Shown: piece by piece, positions 34,017-42,321 of the stretch
How the letters are laid out: each line of letters opens with the position of its first letter
Position numbering within the stretch: position 1 is the stretch's first letter
Assembly: GCF_002506585.1 (NCBI RefSeq)
Contig: NZ_DAXW01000004.1
Span: 1-64,000 of the forward strand
DNA length: 64,000 nt
DNA from: Methanoculleus sp. UBA430
GTDB taxonomy: Archaea > Halobacteriota > Methanomicrobia > Methanomicrobiales > Methanoculleaceae
Reading direction: 5' to 3'
Program-made: the position numbers and the translations under genes
The notes under the pieces: model-generated
Told to the model about the DNA's origin: nothing
Databases searched by the model: none
What the model saw: the letters and a program-made list of their open reading frames with translations, nothing else

Positions 34017-35990
34017 TTACATCACCGTTGTCCGATGGTATCGCCGCCGAACGAGGATCGCGACGAGGTAGATCGAGAGGACCATGAGGAGGAGCACGAG
34101 GGCGGTCCCGAACTTCTGCGTGGATGCCCCCGGGACGCTCGTCGTGAGGATGAAGAGATGGTAGGGGAGCGCCATCACCGGCTCCGTAAGCGACGAGGGC
34201 AGGAACTTGCTGCTGCAGACCGTTGCGGTGAACATGATGGGGGCCGTCTCGCCTGCGGCACGCCCGATGGAGAGGATCGCTCCGGTGAGGATCCCGGGGA
34301 TTGCCGGGGGGAGGACCACCCGCCGGATCGTCTGCCACTTCGTTGCTCCGAGAGCATAGCTCCCTTCCCGGAGGGAGTGCGGGATCGACCGGAGGGACTC
34401 TTCGGTCGTCCGTATGATCGTCGGGAGGATCATCAATCCGAGGGTGATTTGCCCGGCGATCATCGAGACCCCGAGGTTCAGGAAGAGGACGAGGAACGCG
34501 AAGCCGAAGAGCCCGAAGACGATCGACGGCGTTCCGTTCAGCAGGTCCACCGCTGCACGGATGCCCCGCGTCAGCGGGGTCTCCGCCGTATACTCGATGA
34601 GGTAAACGGCCGTCGCGATCCCGAGGGGAAGAGCAACTGCGAGTGCTCCTCCCACGAGACAGAGTGTCCCGGCAATCGCGGGAAAGATCCCTCCCGCTCT
34701 CCCGAGGTCTTTCGGGGACCCGGTCAGGAACTCCCAGGTGAGCGCGCCGGCCCCGTTGACGACGATCTCAACGAGGATCACGCCGAGGACCACGAGCACG
34801 ATCGCGACCGAGAGCGATACCAGAAAGAACGCACACCGCTGTGCGGTCTTCGGATGGAAGATCCTCGTTTGGGGCCGGCGTGTGAGTGGGGTGGTGCGTG
34901 AGAGGGCCGCTGTAAACGCTCGATACAGGCTACTGCGCCGGAGTGCGCCCTTCATCCCTCTGACCGATGTCTCCGGGGTTCTGCACGGCGCGGCCCATGT
35001 CACGCCCTGTGTTCCCTGTATGCGGCTGACGACGACCCGTGCCGCGCTGTTGACGGCGAGCGTAATGAGGAGCAGGACCACCGCGACGCCGAAGAGCGCG
35101 TGGTAGTGCAGGCTCCCGAACGCGACTTCGCCCATCTCGATACCCAACGTCCCGGTCAGCGTCCGCACGGGGGAGAAGACGTCGAAGATCGGGTCCGGGA
35201 TGACGGCGGCGTTCCCCGTGACCATGAGCACCGCCATCGTCTCGCCGATGGCGCGCCCCATCCCGAGGATGACCGCCGCGCTGATACCGGAGAGCGCACC
35301 GGGGACGATGACGTTCTTGATCGTCTGCCAGTGGTTTGCTCCGAGAGCGAGGCTGCCCTCCCTGAACTCGCGGGGGACCGAACTGATGGCGTCCTCGGCG
35401 ACGCTCGTGATCGTCGGTATGGCCATGATCGCGAGGAGGATCGAGCCTGCAAGCCAGCTGGACCCCGACGGCTGGTCGAAGGCGATGCGTATCCAGTCGG
35501 TCAGGAGGATCAGGCCGAAGAACCCGTATACGACGGAGGGGATGCCGGCCAGGAGCTCGATGGCCGGCTTGACGACCGTCTTTATACGGGGGCCGGCGAT
35601 CTCCGCGATGAAGATGGCGCTCCCGATACTCAGCGGGACGGCGATGACCATCGCGAGCGCCGTCACCAGGACCGTCCCGGTGATGAGCGGAAGCACCCCG
35701 TAGGCCGGGTGCCGGCCGGCCGGGTTCCAGTCCTGGCCGGCCAGGAAGTTCCATATGCCGACCTCAAAGAATACCTGGTAGCCGTCGCGGAGCAGGAAGA
35801 CGATGATGAACAGAACGGTGACGATCGCGAATAACGCAACAAAAAAAAGCAGCTTGCCGGTGACCTGATCGACAAACCGCCTGTTTGGTCCAGCTGAAGG
35901 TCGATCGATCGCTGAAGAGGCCCCTTCCCCGGGGTCTCGCAGCCACCGAAAGTCCTGGAATCGGGCCCGTGTACCGCATTTCTTCGCCAT
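34017..35990 (-). CDS. PstC-PstA phosphate permease fused in one gene
   Basis: One open frame of about 657 residues carries both permease subunits. The first half (to about 330) is PstC-like: TM segments, and the EAA-type loop REFREGSLALGANHWQTIKN. After a basic linker (RTTPLTRRPQTRIFHPKTA) the second half is PstA-like, with its own EAA loop HSLREGSYALGATKWQTIRR and IMFTATVCSSKFLPSSLTEP. There is no stop codon or internal restart between them. In most organisms pstC and pstA are separate genes. The ATG at 35990 was chosen over a GTG two codons earlier; neither has a clear ribosome-binding site. The fused protein should pair with PstB and PstS. Confidence 0.9.
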   Translation of the reverse strand: MAKKCGTRARFQDFRWLRDPGEGASSAIDRPSAGPNRRFVDQVTGKLLFFVALFAIVTVLFIIVFLLRDGYQVFFEVGIWNFLAGQDWNPAGRHPAYGVLPLITGTVLVTALAMVIAVPLSIGSAIFIAEIAGPRIKTVVKPAIELLAGIPSVVYGFFGLILLTDWIRIAFDQPSGSSWLAGSILLAIMAIPTITSVAEDAISSVPREFREGSLALGANHWQTIKNVIVPGALSGISAAVILGMGRAIGETMAVLMVTGNAAVIPDPIFDVFSPVRTLTGTLGIEMGEVAFGSLHYHALFGVAVVLLLITLAVNSAARVVVSRIQGTQGVTWAAPCRTPETSVRGMKGALRRSSLYRAFTAALSRTTPLTRRPQTRIFHPKTAQRCAFFLVSLSVAIVLVVLGVILVEIVVNGAGALTWEFLTGSPKDLGRAGGIFPAIAGTLCLVGGALAVALPLGIATAVYLIEYTAETPLTRGIRAAVDLLNGTPSIVFGLFGFAFLVLFLNLGVSMIAGQITLGLMILPTIIRTTEESLRSIPHSLREGSYALGATKWQTIRRVVLPPAIPGILTGAILSIGRAAGETAPIMFTATVCSSKFLPSSLTEPVMALPYHLFILTTSVPGASTQKFGTALVLLLMVLSIYLVAILVRRRYHRTTVM

Positions 35991-36039
35991 CAGCACGCCG
36001 CCGTTGTAGCATTCCGGGGGATCGAGAGCGTTGGCCCGA

Positions 36040-36915
36040 TCAACTCTGCACCGGGATGTAATCGGCGCTCGCCACGATCTCCTGCCCTTCCGCGCTCATG
36101 ATGAAGTCGAGATACTCTCGCATAAGGCCGTCAGGCTCTCCGTTCGTCAGCATGAAGAGCGGCCGGCTGACCGGGTACGTCCCGTCCGTGATGTTCTCGA
36201 GTGTGGGCTCGACGGCGGTCCCGTCGACGTCCAGCAAGAGCACCTTCACGCCCTCGGTGTAGCCGAGGCCGACGTAGCCGATCGCGCCGGGGGTCCGGGA
36301 GACCTTCTGCTGAATCCCGCCGTTCGAGTTGAACTCCTCCTGCATTCTGGTGAAGTCCTCTTTTGCGAGCACGTACTCGGAGAAGAACTCCCGTGTCCCC
36401 GATGCGCTGTCTCTCCCCACGACAACGATTGGCCGGGCGGACCCGCCGACCTGGTCCCAGGTCGTGTAGGTGCCGTTGTAGATGCCCCGGACCTGATCGA
36501 GCGTGAGGTGGTTAACGGTGTTCTCCGGATGGACAATGAGAAGGATCGCATCATCGGCGATGTGGTGCCTGACGAGGTCGGGGTAGCCTGCGACCTCCTC
36601 GGGTTTGAGGTCCCGCGAGGTCATGCCGATGTCCGCGGTGCCCTCGCCGACGGCTTTGATCCCGACGCTCGAGCCCCCTCCGCTCACCAGGATGCTGGCG
36701 GAGGTCTGTGTCGCTTCGAACGCTTCCCTTGCTTTCTCGGCGATAGGGAGCACCGTTGTCGATCCCGTCACCGTGATCTGCTGCGACGGGGATACCGGGG
36801 CACCGGACGATTGATCGCCGAGACATCCTGTTGCCATCAGAACGACCACAACGATGCCGGCAACGGCAACCGTGATCAGACTCCTCAGGCTCCCTGATGG
36901 ACTCTTTTCTGTCAT
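36040..36915 (-). CDS. pstS: Phosphate-binding lipoprotein PstS
   Basis: The 291-residue product has a membrane/lipobox start (VAVAGIVVVVLMATGCLG) and a type 2 periplasmic-binding fold with phosphate-binding patches: GSTTVLPIAEKA, GGGSSVGIKAV, TSRDLKPEE and RDSASGTREFF. Lipid anchoring on the outer face feeds phosphate to PstCA. It is the first gene of the operon. An AT-rich TATA stretch at 36935-36946 lies about 20-30 bases upstream, so the leader is very short. Confidence 0.93.
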   Translation of the reverse strand: MTEKSPSGSLRSLITVAVAGIVVVVLMATGCLGDQSSGAPVSPSQQITVTGSTTVLPIAEKAREAFEATQTSASILVSGGGSSVGIKAVGEGTADIGMTSRDLKPEEVAGYPDLVRHHIADDAILLIVHPENTVNHLTLDQVRGIYNGTYTTWDQVGGSARPIVVVGRDSASGTREFFSEYVLAKEDFTRMQEEFNSNGGIQQKVSRTPGAIGYVGLGYTEGVKVLLLDVDGTAVEPTLENITDGTYPVSRPLFMLTNGEPDGLMREYLDFIMSAEGQEIVASADYIPVQS

Positions 36916-36934
36916 TATACAGGTAGAAGATGCG

Positions 36935-36970
36935 AAAAAATATATTGGTTTTCGACATTTAATATAGTTA
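36935..36970 (-). promoter_or_regulatory. pst promoter with TAACTATATTA element
   Basis: On the minus strand, AATATATTTTTT (36946-36935) is the probable TATA box. Just upstream, TAACTATATTA (36970-36960) is identical to a sequence upstream of the Pit gene (39014-39024) in the same orientation relative to its gene. It sits where an upstream regulator could bind. Confidence 0.45.
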
Positions 36971-36990
36971 ACTCCATAACGACAATAGGT

Positions 36991-37202
36991 ATATTGATCT
37001 CGTTCGAGCTCATCGACGCCGACCGCACCATGGCCATGGTCAACGACCTTACAGAGATAACCGGCGACATCAGCGCTCTCGCAGACCAGAAACAGGGCGA
37101 CCCTGCCCTCTCGATCGGTTATATCGCGGAGCGATCCTGTGAGCCAGGATATTCCCCGGCGATATCTCCGAAGCGATCATCAATCAACTCGTTCGCAAGT
37201 GA
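36991..37202 (+). pseudogene. Remnant of AbrB-PhoU-type phosphate regulator
   Basis: A plus-strand stretch reads LIDADRTMAMVNDLTEITGD and DPALSIGYIAERS in one frame. After a break near 37150-37157 another frame reads GDISEAIINQLVRK and a stop. Together they match the C-terminal end of archaeal PhoU-domain regulators that carry an AbrB-like domain (the GYIAES ... AGDISE pattern). Only about 70 of the usual 300 or more residues remain. It lies divergent from pstS, where such regulators often sit. No upstream coding part remains, so this is a truncated and frameshifted relic, not a working gene. Confidence 0.5.
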
Positions 37203-37228
37203 GGACGGTAAGCGAGGATACCGTCCTC

Positions 37229-38068
37229 TTACCTCTCCTCCTTCTCCCACCAGACCGCTGCGGTCGGCCGGACGGCTGTCTCGACGTATTGCCCGGCCTC
37301 GGTCCGGCGGAGCATCCGCGCGAAGTAATCCTGGACCGCCGAGAGGTCCTCCATCTCCGGGTTGTGCATTGCCGCCCAGGTCCGGGCGGCATCCTCGGGG
37401 GAGTCATAGACCGTGTCCCAGACGGCACGGATGATCCGGGTATTCGGGTAGATCCCGCCGTCATGGAGGATATTGACGGGGTAGATGTAGTCCGGGTAGC
37501 CCTTTCCGGCAGCTGCTTCCTCCCCGAAGACCGCTTTATACAGCGCCATCTCGTCGGGGCTCCGCCACTCACCCGCATGCCAGAAGAGGTAGACCGCCCG
37601 GAGGGCCGCGGCGTCGAGTTTTTCGAGGGCGGCGGCAAGGTCGTAGAAGCCAAGCGAGAATGCCGCGATGGCGACGTCGTGCGGTTCGATATCCCTGCCG
37701 ATGACGGTGTCTTCCCAGCGCATCGTGACCGTGGAGTAGTTCGTCCGCCCCTCAGCGGCCATCTGCTCACGGAGGATGGCAAGCATCCCTTCCGAGGGAT
37801 CGAGAGCCGTGACGTGGGCGGCGGTCCGGGCAATCGGCACGGCAAGCCTTCCCGTCCCCGCACCCATATCCAGCACGGTATCCTCCGGCCGGAGGTCCAG
37901 GACGGCGAGTTCCCGCTCCGTCGCCCGTGTCTCGCCGTGGGTGGCCCGCCGGTAAGCGGCGGCGCGTTTGTTCCAGACCGCGGCGGGATCGCGGTCTTTC
38001 TCGACACGTGCGGGCGAACTTGCGTGGATTGCCTTCCAGAGCTCGTTCCAGTCGATGATCCGGTGCAT
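37229..38068 (-). CDS. SAM-dependent class I methyltransferase
   Basis: The 279-residue protein has the SAM-binding motif I VLDMGAGTGRLAVPIA near residue 76, with LDPSEGMLAILREQM as motif post I and DVAIAAFSLGFYDL after it. The front (AVWNKRAAAYRRATHGET) is like methyltransferases of the UbiE type. The substrate is unknown. The ATG at 38068 follows GAGGAG by seven bases. It converges on the PhoU relic. Confidence 0.82.
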   Translation of the reverse strand: MHRIIDWNELWKAIHASSPARVEKDRDPAAVWNKRAAAYRRATHGETRATERELAVLDLRPEDTVLDMGAGTGRLAVPIARTAAHVTALDPSEGMLAILREQMAAEGRTNYSTVTMRWEDTVIGRDIEPHDVAIAAFSLGFYDLAAALEKLDAAALRAVYLFWHAGEWRSPDEMALYKAVFGEEAAAGKGYPDYIYPVNILHDGGIYPNTRIIRAVWDTVYDSPEDAARTWAAMHNPEMEDLSAVQDYFARMLRRTEAGQYVETAVRPTAAVWWEKEER

Positions 38069-38201
38069 ACAGGCTCCTCGCCCTGTGATGGTATAAGCGC
38101 TCGCCCGCGGCGGTGCCGGGAGCCGGGACTGCACCGCTCCGTGCGGTTCCGGGAGTATATTCATATCGGATGACGGTATTCTGTCGGGCAAAGGACCGCG
38201 T

Positions 38202-38858
38202 ATGCCCCTCGCAGACTATATCGGGAGGTACTGGACGGGTGCCGAGGTCATGTACGGTGTGATCATCGCCATGACCTTCACCAGCGTGCTGCGGGGCTAT
38301 CCGGAGATCTCCGGACTCATCGTCGGGAGAGTCGTCGCTACAGCCCTCTTCTGCTGCATCGCCTGGGGTATCGCGGACGGGATGTTCTACATCTGGGAGC
38401 GGAGTTACCTCATCCGGCAGGAGAACCGGATCATCGAATATTCGCGTTCCGGGGAGCAGAGGGGGTCCGCCCTCTCCCTCATCGGAGAGCAGCTCGACGA
38501 CACGGTCCTCCGGCATATACCCGAAGGTGACAGGCTCCAGTTATACGAGAGGCTCTCCCGCTTCCTGTCCGGCGTGGAGAGCCGGAAGAAGATGTCTCCG
38601 CGTGAGGCGGCAACGATCATCCTCGGCACCTTCCTCCTCTCCGCGGGGGCCGGCGTGATCGTCGTCCTGCCGTTCCCTGTCATGGGTGACGTCGGCCAGG
38701 CCCTGATAGTCTCGAACCTTGCGGGGATTGCCCTGCTCTTTGGTATCGGCTACATGAGGGCGCTTGACAGGAACATCTTCTTGAGAGTGCTGTACGGGTT
38801 CGGGTCGTCGTTCGTCGGGATCATCATCACGGTGATAACGGTTGTGTTAGGTGGCTAG
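38202..38858 (+). CDS. VIT1/CCC1-like membrane protein
   Basis: The 218-residue protein has about five membrane segments, two in front (VMYGVIIAMTFTSVLRG, VVATALFCCIAWGIADG) and three at the end. Between them is a charged helical region (GDRLQLYERLSRFLSGVESRKKMSPREA) as in VIT-type iron/manganese transporters. The identification is by layout and partial motif, and no metal ligand set is obvious. A TATA-like TATATT near 38156 precedes it. The next gene downstream is the Pit phosphate transporter, with its own promoter region. Confidence 0.5.
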   Translation: MPLADYIGRYWTGAEVMYGVIIAMTFTSVLRGYPEISGLIVGRVVATALFCCIAWGIADGMFYIWERSYLIRQENRIIEYSRSGEQRGSALSLIGEQLDDTVLRHIPEGDRLQLYERLSRFLSGVESRKKMSPREAATIILGTFLLSAGAGVIVVLPFPVMGDVGQALIVSNLAGIALLFGIGYMRALDRNIFLRVLYGFGSSFVGIIITVITVVLGG

Positions 38859-39013
38859 CCCTGCCGCCGATCGTCCCCCGCGACCAGGTTTACGGTCTTC
38901 GACACCGTGCCCGGGGTGCGTTGTGCCGCCGGTTCCCGGCATCCCCGTCCGCGAGCGGCATGTTCGCGGTGTCATCTATAGGAGGTATGGCGAGAACCAC
39001 ACTTTAGGGTATG

Positions 39014-39090
39014 TAACTATATTAGAATATCCTCACTATAGTTTATCCCGGGCGCCTGAAAAGACTGGCAGAAATATAGAGTTTCTATAT
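39014..39090 (+). promoter_or_regulatory. Pit upstream region with repeated operator-like palindromes
   Basis: TAACTATATTA (39014-39024) is shared with the pst promoter. AACTATA (39015-39021) and TATAGTT (39037-39043) form an inverted repeat. Further on, ATATAGA-GTT-TCTATAT (39074-39090) is a perfect palindrome overlapping a likely TATA box near 39085-39095. The region 38859-39154 holds no gene. Confidence 0.5.
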
Positions 39091-39154
39091 ATGACTATAC
39101 TTTACGTCGTGAAATGCTATCCTCTGGCAGAACTACCAATACTCACCCGGTACC

Positions 39155-40186
39155 ATGCTCGATCTCACCCTGCTTCTCATCGTCGGCATCATCATCCTCG
39201 CACTCATCTTCGATTTCACAAACGGTTTTCACGACTCGGCCAACTCCATATCGACCGTCATCTCGACGAAGGTCCTCTCCCCGAGAAACGCCGTGGCATT
39301 CGCTGCGTTCTTCAATTTCATCGCGGCTTTCGGGTTCGGCGTCGCGGTCGCGAGCACCATCAGCAAGATCATCAACCTCGATCACGTCGAAACCTCTGTC
39401 GTTCCCTTCATCATCCTCTCCGGCCTCGTCGGGGCGATCGCCTGGAACATCATCACGTGGTACTTCGGCCTCCCGACGTCCTCATCGCATGCGCTCATCG
39501 GCGGCCTGATAGGCAGCGGCCTCGCGGCAGCCGGGATTGCGGCAATCAAGATATCGACCGTCGAGACCATCGTTCTCTTCATGGTCCTCTCGCCCATCGT
39601 CGGGCTCCTCGTCGGTCTGCTCTTTATGACCGGGGTGATACGGCTCTCCAGGGGCATCCCGCGGCATACAGCCGATCAACGTTTCAGGCGTCTGCAGCTG
39701 TTGTCGGCGGCGGCGTACAGTTTCAGCCACGGGACCAACGATGCACAGAAGACGATGGGGATCATCACCCCGCTCCTCTTCTCTATCGGTTACTTCGGGG
39801 CGGGCGTCGACCCGAACAACCTGCCGGTCCCGCTCTGGGTGATCCTCGCCGCACACGCGGCGATCGCGCTCGGCACATTCTTCGGGGGATGGCGGATCGT
39901 GAAGACGATGGGATACGGAATCACCAGGCTCCGCCCGGTCCATGGGTTCTCGGCGGAGACGGCAGGCTCCGCGACGATCATCGGGGCCTCCCTCCTGGGC
40001 ATCCCCGTGAGCACGACGCACATCATCTCTTCCTCAATCATGGGCGTCGGCGTCACCAAAGGGGCGAGGTTCGTGAAGTGGGGTGTTGCGCGCCGGATCG
40101 TCACGGCGTGGATCCTCACGCTGCCGCTCAGCGCGCTGATCGGGTTTCTCGCATTCTCGGCGCTCCGCCTGATGGGATGGGCCTGA
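39155..40186 (+). CDS. Inorganic phosphate transporter, Pit family
   Basis: The 343-residue protein has the Pit signature in both halves: FDFTNGFHDSANSISTVIST near the start and SFSHGTNDAQKTMGIITPLL near residue 195. It also has GLPTSSSHALIGGLIGSG and GIPVSTTHIISSSIMG. About ten membrane segments are present. It moves phosphate with a cation and is probably the low-affinity route beside Pst. The DUF47 partner often found next to Pit genes is absent. Upstream palindromes and an 11-bp motif shared with pst suggest joint control. Confidence 0.92.
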   Translation: MLDLTLLLIVGIIILALIFDFTNGFHDSANSISTVISTKVLSPRNAVAFAAFFNFIAAFGFGVAVASTISKIINLDHVETSVVPFIILSGLVGAIAWNIITWYFGLPTSSSHALIGGLIGSGLAAAGIAAIKISTVETIVLFMVLSPIVGLLVGLLFMTGVIRLSRGIPRHTADQRFRRLQLLSAAAYSFSHGTNDAQKTMGIITPLLFSIGYFGAGVDPNNLPVPLWVILAAHAAIALGTFFGGWRIVKTMGYGITRLRPVHGFSAETAGSATIIGASLLGIPVSTTHIISSSIMGVGVTKGARFVKWGVARRIVTAWILTLPLSALIGFLAFSALRLMGWA

Positions 40187-40256
40187 GGTTACAAGCGCCG
40201 GGTTTGAGGCATGGGCGGCCGGGAGCAGCACACAAGGGTTTTACCTCTTTACATCT

Positions 40257-40364
40257 ATGGTCGCCGCCGGGGCCATCGGCTACTCGCTCATCGCGGTCGC
40301 GGCCGTGGTCTTCCTGTGGGGAGAGACGCTGGCCTGGTTCAGGTGTGCCCGCCAGGCGGGATAA
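40257..40364 (+). CDS. Tiny single-pass membrane protein (35 residues)
   Basis: ATG at 40257 opens a frame reading MVAAGAIGYSLIAVAAVVFL then WGETLAWFRCARQAG and a stop at 40362-40364. One membrane helix and a short basic tail fit a small membrane protein. All its codons favour G or C in the third position like real neighbours. TTTTA about 18 bases upstream could allow leaderless translation. It lies in the gap 40187-40431; nothing else there looks coding. Confidence 0.4.
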   Translation: MVAAGAIGYSLIAVAAVVFLWGETLAWFRCARQAG

Positions 40365-40431
40365 GTACGCTATGCGGCCCGCAGGCGGGGGACTCCCGGA
40401 CGCGACGCCGCTATCGCGAAAAAAGGTGGGT

Positions 40432-41163
40432 TTATCCGGAGCTTGAGTTGGAAACGGGGGCATCGGCCCCGGTTGCCTCGGAGAGGTAGACCCCCGCGCC
40501 GAGCCACCAGGCATCGTCGACCTTCTCAACGTAACTCATCTTGGGCTCAAGGGCCATGTTGTGGGCAGGGTTCGGGTAGTGGTAGAAGACGAACCCGCCG
40601 CCGTGCTGCGCGAGGAGGATCTCGACCCGGGTGTAGTTGACCCCGAAGGGGTCCTGAAGCCCCGAGAGATCGGTCCCGATCAACTGAGGCTGATGGGGGA
40701 GCGCCAGGGTCGTTCCGTTGTAATCGAAGGCGTAGATGTAGAGGCTGTCGCGGACGAACGTGCCGTTCCGGTCGTTGAACTCCCGTAACGCCTCATCCGT
40801 TCCCTCTGTTCGGGCATACGTAACCGCCTCTCCGACAAAGGATTTCAGGATAAACCCGTCGATCTGGGGCAGGGAGTCGAGATACCCGGCTGCAAAAGCG
40901 GACATCTCCTCCGTAACGTCCCGCCCGGTGGCCGGCTGCATGAGGTGATCGGCACCGTCTATCCTGACGATCCTGACGGTCGCCCGCGGGATCCCGAGCC
41001 CGATCTCGACCTCCGGGCAGACCGGGATGCAGTCGGCATACTCCCGCAGGCGTGCCACCGTGGGGGAGGGAATCTTTGAGCCGTCGTAGCGGCACGGGTC
41101 GAACTCGATGCAGCGGCTGACGACGAGACGGGGGCGGGGGTATTCCCGGACCATGGGGCTCAT
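40432..41163 (-). CDS. DUF523-Cache chimeric protein
   Basis: The 243-residue product joins two unrelated parts. Residues 9-107 match DUF523 (RLVVSRCIEFDPCRYDGSKI, IPVCPEVEIGLGIPR, QPATGRDVTEEM, IDGFILKS), a cytoplasmic family. It ends exactly where DUF523 proteins normally continue with a Cys-containing SPSCG-type motif. From residue 108 it is a single Cache domain (FVGEAVTYARTEGTDEAL, YAFDYNGTTLALPHQPQLIG, WWLGAGVYLSEATG). This domain closely resembles the second unit of the lipoprotein at 26656-27630. There is no signal peptide, although Cache domains are usually extracellular. It looks like a deletion-made fusion. Confidence 0.75.
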   Translation of the reverse strand: MSPMVREYPRPRLVVSRCIEFDPCRYDGSKIPSPTVARLREYADCIPVCPEVEIGLGIPRATVRIVRIDGADHLMQPATGRDVTEEMSAFAAGYLDSLPQIDGFILKSFVGEAVTYARTEGTDEALREFNDRNGTFVRDSLYIYAFDYNGTTLALPHQPQLIGTDLSGLQDPFGVNYTRVEILLAQHGGGFVFYHYPNPAHNMALEPKMSYVEKVDDAWWLGAGVYLSEATGADAPVSNSSSG

Positions 41164-41261
41164 GATACGGCGGGGTGGATATGAACCCTTGGATCCTGGT
41201 TGAGGAAGGGGCGTGCACCACCTTCATGGCCCGGCGGTAAAAAAGGAGCGGGTTGCCCCGC

Positions 41262-41726
41262 TCAGTTCTTCTTCAGCGAGTCGATCGCGATGCTGAAGGA
41301 GTCTCTCCCGTCCGCGTAGATGATCTCCATCTCGCCGGGAGCGACCAGTGAGCCGGAAGAATACCCTCCCTCGTTCTCGATGATGGTGATCTCCTTGCCG
41401 TCGCGGCCGATCACGCCGGCACAGGGGGTGACGCCCCAGACCGGGGTGCCGTTCGGGGCCGTGAAGGAGACCTCTCCCGAGAAGACCCGGTCCTGCTGCT
41501 CGATGACCGCGAGGGTCATGGTGTAGCCGGCGTAGTCGTTGAATCCCTCTCCGTAGTCGTAGCCTTTCATCGTGCCGGTCCAGTTCCCGATGAGGTTGGG
41601 GACGACGAGGTTGGGGATCTCGGGGGTGGCAACGGCAACAGTGTTCTGAGCGTTGGTGGTCGTGCACCCGCAGATCAGCACGGCGAGGATGAGGATGCCC
41701 GCACATACGATGCTCTCGATTCTCAT
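41262..41726 (-). CDS. Small lipoprotein, unknown function
   Basis: The 154-residue protein has a clear lipobox (ILILAVLICGCTTT) and a beta-rich body (NWTGTMKGYDYGEGFNDYAG, EQQDRVFSGEVSFTAPNG, IVNEGGYSSGS-like strands). It should be anchored outside the membrane. The body looks like a small lipocalin- or DUF-type barrel, but no family is confirmed. It is followed by the DUF523-Cache gene on the same strand 98 bases on. Confidence 0.72.
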   Translation of the reverse strand: MRIESIVCAGILILAVLICGCTTTNAQNTVAVATPEIPNLVVPNLIGNWTGTMKGYDYGEGFNDYAGYTMTLAVIEQQDRVFSGEVSFTAPNGTPVWGVTPCAGVIGRDGKEITIIENEGGYSSGSLVAPGEMEIIYADGRDSFSIAIDSLKKN

Positions 41727-41770
41727 AAATCAAGATGCAGTCCTGGAATTGATATGTCTGCTCTTTTGCG

Positions 41771-42304
41771 TCACGAACCGGGGCTTCGCCCCTCCTCCTT
41801 CAGGTAAAACCGCCACCTGCAGAAGGTATCCGCGGGATGCGGGTCGGGGGGAGCGAAGAGGCACTCGACGCAGATCCGCTCGTCGATCTGCCGTGCGAAC
41901 CCCGTGAATTCCGCCCGGTGCATCTCGCGGCAGACGTATTCGCCGAGGCCGCGCCGCAGCCGGGCTTCCTGGCTCGGGCACGAGGGGACGGTAATGATGA
42001 CCTCGTCGTCCTTCTCCTCGATATCGTAGTTCACGATGATCGCCCAGGGGAAGAGTTTCAGCGCTTTTACGAAACCCTTCAGTCCCTTTTCCCGGATACC
42101 GAACCTGGCGACCAGGTCTTTTGCTGCCATCGGGGCGACGCGGCCCCAGACGCGTTCGTTGACCGCCTCCGCGGCCGGTTGGCCGAATTCCCCGGCGATA
42201 TTGATGAACCAGAACGCGTCCACCACCCGGTAATGCCAGAGGAGGAACGCGAGGTATTCCCGGAGCTCCTCCGGGGCCATTCTATCGAAGATCTCGCTGT
42301 TCAT
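41771..42304 (-). CDS. DUF6125-like protein
   Basis: The 177-residue protein starts with an acidic helix followed by LLWHYRVVDAFWFINIAGEF, and has a cluster of cysteines in the second half (PSCPSQEARLRRGLGEYVCR, RICVECLFAPPDPHPADTFC). This resembles DUF6125 proteins that sense or bind a metal or ligand. No reaction is known. Its start overlaps the frameshifted tail of the thioesterase gene. Confidence 0.55.
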   Translation of the reverse strand: MNSEIFDRMAPEELREYLAFLLWHYRVVDAFWFINIAGEFGQPAAEAVNERVWGRVAPMAAKDLVARFGIREKGLKGFVKALKLFPWAIIVNYDIEEKDDEVIITVPSCPSQEARLRRGLGEYVCREMHRAEFTGFARQIDERICVECLFAPPDPHPADTFCRWRFYLKEEGRSPGS

Positions 42305-42321
42305 CGTGATTTCTCCGCCCG

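Noticed and set aside
33957..34901. Long plus-strand open frame opposite the fused permease and pstB
   Set aside because: Asp/Glu/Arg-rich shadow of conserved transporter genes.
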